Positions 15,408 through 18,024 of a DNA stretch of 18,024 nucleotides are shown piece after piece. This stretch comes from an uncultured Carnobacterium sp. (GTDB lineage: Bacteria > Bacillota > Bacilli > Lactobacillales > Aerococcaceae): contig CALCML010000239.1 in NCBI GenBank assembly GCA_937967765.1, positions 1-18,024 of the forward strand, given 5' to 3'. Numbering within the stretch: position 1 is the first letter of the stretch; every line of letters begins with the position of its first letter. A program made the translations under genes and the position numbers. The notes under the pieces are model-generated. The model made no database searches and was not told where the DNA came from. It saw only the letters and a list, made by a program, of their open reading frames with translations.

Positions 15408-17129
15408 TTAAAAGAATAAGCTATTATTCTTTTCTGCTTGGTAGTTTTGACGTACTCGGTTACCTGCACCTGGTTCCACTTGTTCTAACGCTGATTCAAT
15501 AATTTGTAATGATTCATCGTATTTGAATGTGTGGTTGAATTGATCAAGTGCACGACCAATCGCTGTTTCAATTTCAGGATGTGATAAACGGTAACGGTTC
15601 GCATGTTGAATCATGTACTCTGTTAATTGTGCATTATCAACAATTTGTTCTGTGAAGATATCTAATTTTTCAACATCTTCTTCGATCACGTTGTTCGCCG
15701 CGTTAATTTCAGTCATATCTAATTTCACACGGTTCATCTTTTGCCATAATTGTTCAATACGGTTACTTGTTGCAAAGAATAATTCTAAGTACTCTTTTGG
15801 AAGACCTGGTAAGTGGTACTTCTCAATCGTACGTTTCATATTACGTAAGTCTAATTCGAAGACATCTAATCCGTCACGAATCGCTTTTTCTTGGCTACGT
15901 AAATCAGATAATGTGTTTACTAAATCTGCTTGATCTTCATCAATACTGTTTAATTTATCAAGAACGAGTTCGTAATGTTCTTTCACTACTGAGTAAGGAA
16001 CTTGATGGTTTTCCATCGCCTTGCTGTAGTATTGAACGGCTTCTTGTTCTTTTTCTAATTGTTCTGCAAATTCTTGTACACGAACGAATTCATTGTTTGA
16101 CAAGATATAGTTTTGAGAAACACGGTCAACTTCGATATTCACATAACGGTTGCTTTGTAATACTTGGTTCAAGCGTTTTTCAACTTGAGATTTGTTACGA
16201 TATACAAATTCACGTGCTTCAATTTCAGCTTCCATCACATCGTAAAGTTGATCGATTTCACGAGCCACTTTATCTAATTGTTGACGAGCTTCTTCTAATT
16301 CTGTAGCAGCGATATGTCCGCGTGCCACTTCAATTGTTTTTTCAATCTTTTCAATTTCTTCAGGAATTGAAATTTTAGAGAATTGGTAATGCTCTTCGAC
16401 CATACGAGCATATCCTTGTTTCAAGTCTTCTACTTGTTCGTTGTACTCAGTTTCGATTTCTTTTAATAATTGAGGAACTTGTTCAACGATTGACTCAAAT
16501 TCTTTCATTTCGTTTTCGATACGTCCAAGTACTTCTTTGGCTTCTAAGTGGTCGCCTTCGTTTGTTAATGTATTAAATTTCGCGAAGTCTAATTCTAAAT
16601 AAGCTAAACGTTTTTCTAACGTTTCTAGCGCTTCGCCGAATGAGAAACTATGTGCTAATAAGTCTTTGCGCATTGCAGCATATCGTTCTTGTAATAAGTC
16701 TAGCTGAGCGCGGTTTTGTTTTTCACTATCCAATAATTTTTGTAATGCTGAGTAAATTTTATCCACTTCAGCTTTTGTTTCTTCAATCAAGTTATCCGCC
16801 TGTTGTGTCACTTGATTTCCTTTGATGAAGTTTAATTTTTGGATATATTGTTCTGCACTGACTAATGCAGCTTCGATTTCAGGGAATCGGAATCGTGTGA
16901 TTGTTTGCCATGTTGCTTGCCATGTTTCGTACGTTCTCTTTGTTTGCCCTGTTAAATTCAAGTTTTTCAAAGTATAGAACGTGTCCGCAATCGGCACTGC
17001 CATTAACTTATCCTTTTTCTCTGTTAATTCTTCAATTACTTTAGTTTGTTTCTTTGTCATGAATATTGCTGTTGCATAACCTGCGGCACCCAGTACCACA
17101 ATTAGCAATAGAAAGATTACAAATCCCAT
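15408..17129 (-). CDS. ezrA: Septation ring formation regulator EzrA
   Basis: EzrA is a membrane-anchored FtsZ-binding protein that prevents extra Z rings and coordinates septal wall synthesis. From the chosen start it has 573 residues, the usual length. An N-terminal membrane helix (about 2-23, GFVIFLLLIVVLGAAGYATA) is followed by a long, acidic, helical cytoplasmic region of spectrin-like repeats and coiled coils, rich in Glu, Lys, Leu and Gln with almost no Pro or Gly. The open frame reaches 17210, but ATG 17129-17127 has GGAGG 7 bases upstream and gives an anchor right at the N-terminus; the longer version would add 27 residues of leader. The gene is monocistronic, with its own promoter and terminator. 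Confidence 0.95.
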   Translation of the reverse strand: MGFVIFLLLIVVLGAAGYATAIFMTKKQTKVIEELTEKKDKLMAVPIADTFYTLKNLNLTGQTKRTYETWQATWQTITRFRFPEIEAALVSAEQYIQKLNFIKGNQVTQQADNLIEETKAEVDKIYSALQKLLDSEKQNRAQLDLLQERYAAMRKDLLAHSFSFGEALETLEKRLAYLELDFAKFNTLTNEGDHLEAKEVLGRIENEMKEFESIVEQVPQLLKEIETEYNEQVEDLKQGYARMVEEHYQFSKISIPEEIEKIEKTIEVARGHIAATELEEARQQLDKVAREIDQLYDVMEAEIEAREFVYRNKSQVEKRLNQVLQSNRYVNIEVDRVSQNYILSNNEFVRVQEFAEQLEKEQEAVQYYSKAMENHQVPYSVVKEHYELVLDKLNSIDEDQADLVNTLSDLRSQEKAIRDGLDVFELDLRNMKRTIEKYHLPGLPKEYLELFFATSNRIEQLWQKMNRVKLDMTEINAANNVIEEDVEKLDIFTEQIVDNAQLTEYMIQHANRYRLSHPEIETAIGRALDQFNHTFKYDESLQIIESALEQVEPGAGNRVRQNYQAEKNNSLFF

Positions 17130-17180
17130 GCTATAGCCTCCAAATATATATTTACAGTTTTCACACATAATATCATTAGT

Positions 17181-17210
17181 AGTATAGCACGTTTTATAGC
17201 GATTTAGCAA
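17181..17210 (-). promoter_or_regulatory. Promoter of ezrA
   Basis: TTGCTA (17210-17205), an 18-base spacer and TATACT (17186-17181) on the minus strand, about 50 bases before the ezrA start. An overlapping TTGAAG-16-TATAAA pair is a second possibility. Confidence 0.6.
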
Positions 17211-17280
17211 AAAACTTCAAGGGTTTACGTTAATTTTTTGTTACTAGTACTTTGCATTTGTAATTTTCTGAAAGTAAAAG

Positions 17281-17308
17281 AAAAAGGAGAACGGAAATCC
17301 GTTCTCCT
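17281..17308 (-). terminator. Rho-independent terminator after pepV
   Basis: A 10-base-pair perfect stem (17285-17294 with 17299-17308) with a 4-base loop, then TTTTT, C and further T on the minus strand. It begins 12 bases after the pepV stop. Confidence 0.9.
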
Positions 17309-17320
17309 AATCACTTACGC

Positions 17321-18024
17321 TTATTTAATTAATTCGTAAATCGCTTCTGCGTAAATTGCAGCTGAGCGGAATAAATCTTCTAATGCGAAGAATTCATTTG
17401 CTTGGTGCATTGTATCGATTGAGTCTGGGAAGAGCGCACCATACGCTACACCACGTTCAAAGATACGTCCGTATGTTCCACCACCGATTGATTGTTCGTG
17501 GGCTGGTAAGCCTGTTTGACGGTGATATACATCTAATAATGTTGATACTAATTTATCTTCTGGTGATACATAGTGAGGAACTTGTGCTTTACCGTGAGCT
17601 ACTGTGAAGCCATAACCTGAAGCCACTACTTCTGTCTTAATTTCAAGACCTTCTGCAGTAACGCCTAATGGATAACGGAAGTTTACTACGGCTACCCCAC
17701 CTAATTCAGGTGTGTAAGTGAAGATTCCGGCATTGGCTGTCAATGGTCCCATCACTTCATGGTTGAAGTCTACTTTCAAGTTTTTACCATCAGTATCTTC
17801 GTGTAATACTTCAGCAGCAAATGCTAAGTATTTCTTCGCATTGCCTTTGAAGTTGAATTGGTTTAAGAATTTAGCCAAGTGTGTACCTGCGTTGATTCCT
17901 TTATCTGGAGTAGACCCGTGTGCTGATTTACCAACAACGTCTAAGATAACTTTGCCGTTTAACACTTGAGCACTACCTTCAACAGGATTTGCAGCAACAT
18001 ATGCTAAGAAGCGGTCTACCACTT
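17321..18024 (-). CDS. pepV: Dipeptidase PepV (M20 family), C-terminal part
   Basis: The N-terminal half lies beyond the window; about 234 residues are visible, in frame to the window edge with no start present (a GTG near the edge is only an internal codon). PepV is a zinc dipeptidase of the M20 family that releases amino acids from dipeptides in the cytoplasm. Family features here are the dimerisation/lid region with GKSAHGSTPDKGINAGTHLA and the C-terminal catalytic segment IGGGTYGRIFERGVAYGALF followed by IDTMHQANEFF, whose His is a probable metal ligand. The N-terminal metal-binding Asp/His/Glu residues cannot be checked. Ends in TAA directly before its terminator. Confidence 0.93.
   Translation of the reverse strand, partial: VVDRFLAYVAANPVEGSAQVLNGKVILDVVGKSAHGSTPDKGINAGTHLAKFLNQFNFKGNAKKYLAFAAEVLHEDTDGKNLKVDFNHEVMGPLTANAGIFTYTPELGGVAVVNFRYPLGVTAEGLEIKTEVVASGYGFTVAHGKAQVPHYVSPEDKLVSTLLDVYHRQTGLPAHEQSIGGGTYGRIFERGVAYGALFPDSIDTMHQANEFFALEDLFRSAAIYAEAIYELIK

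Noticed and set aside
17130..17210. N-terminal extension of EzrA by 27 residues
   Set aside because: It overlaps the promoter -10 and -35 region and puts polar residues before the membrane anchor; GGAGG supports the start at 17129.
1..18024. CRISPR arrays, insertion sequences, tRNA genes and phage or defence genes
   Set aside because: No spaced repeats of the right length, no transposase-like proteins, no cloverleaf sequences and no defence families were found on either strand.

Overview
The window reads as a compact, mostly core-genome stretch of a low-GC Gram-positive bacterium of the order Lactobacillales. The evidence is the combination of EzrA, IreB, LiaFSR, a PepV dipeptidase, a T-box leader on alaS, strong AGGAGG-type ribosome binding sites and A+T-rich intergenic DNA. 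A Carnobacteriaceae/Aerococcaceae-type organism such as Granulicatella is my best guess, but that is an impression from protein style, not a proof. All genes lie on the minus strand, so biological order runs from high to low coordinates. There is no insertion sequence, phage gene, CRISPR array, tRNA or rRNA, and no gene-free stretch above about 300 bases.

From the high-coordinate end, the window opens with the C-terminal part of pepV (dipeptidase) and then ezrA (division regulator). Next is a thiol/methionine-repair operon: ccdA, a lipoprotein thioredoxin and a membrane-anchored MsrA-MsrB fusion. It is followed, behind a terminator and a separate promoter, by a YesN/YesM-type two-component system (AraC-type regulator, then dCache-type histidine kinase). 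Then comes alaS with a complete alanine T-box leader, and the ireB-ruvX-DUF1292 operon. After it lie mltG-udk (nearly abutting) and greA, each unit with its own promoter and terminator. The liaF-liaS-liaR envelope-stress operon uses ATGA overlaps at both junctions. The low-coordinate end holds nanE and the first 28 codons of a glucose-family PTS permease, apparently one sugar-utilisation operon.

Functionally, the ccdA/thioredoxin/msrAB set would carry electrons from the cytoplasm to surface proteins so that oxidised methionines are repaired. The order ccdA-thioredoxin-msrAB-regulator-kinase matches, from memory, a pneumococcal/oral-streptococcal locus, which makes redox stress a reasonable hypothesis for the signal sensed here. 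LiaFSR, IreB, EzrA and MltG all belong to envelope homeostasis, growth and division. NanE plus the PTS protein suggest uptake of an amino sugar such as N-acetylmannosamine and its conversion to N-acetylglucosamine-6-phosphate, under a promoter carrying a cre-like site and three copies of a 10-base repeat.

I see no convincing undescribed system. The most interesting items are the redox/two-component locus, a methionine-rich linker in the thioredoxin lipoprotein, the repeat array at the nanE promoter, an inverted repeat in the two-component promoter, and the lack of a terminator between the histidine kinase and the alaS T-box.
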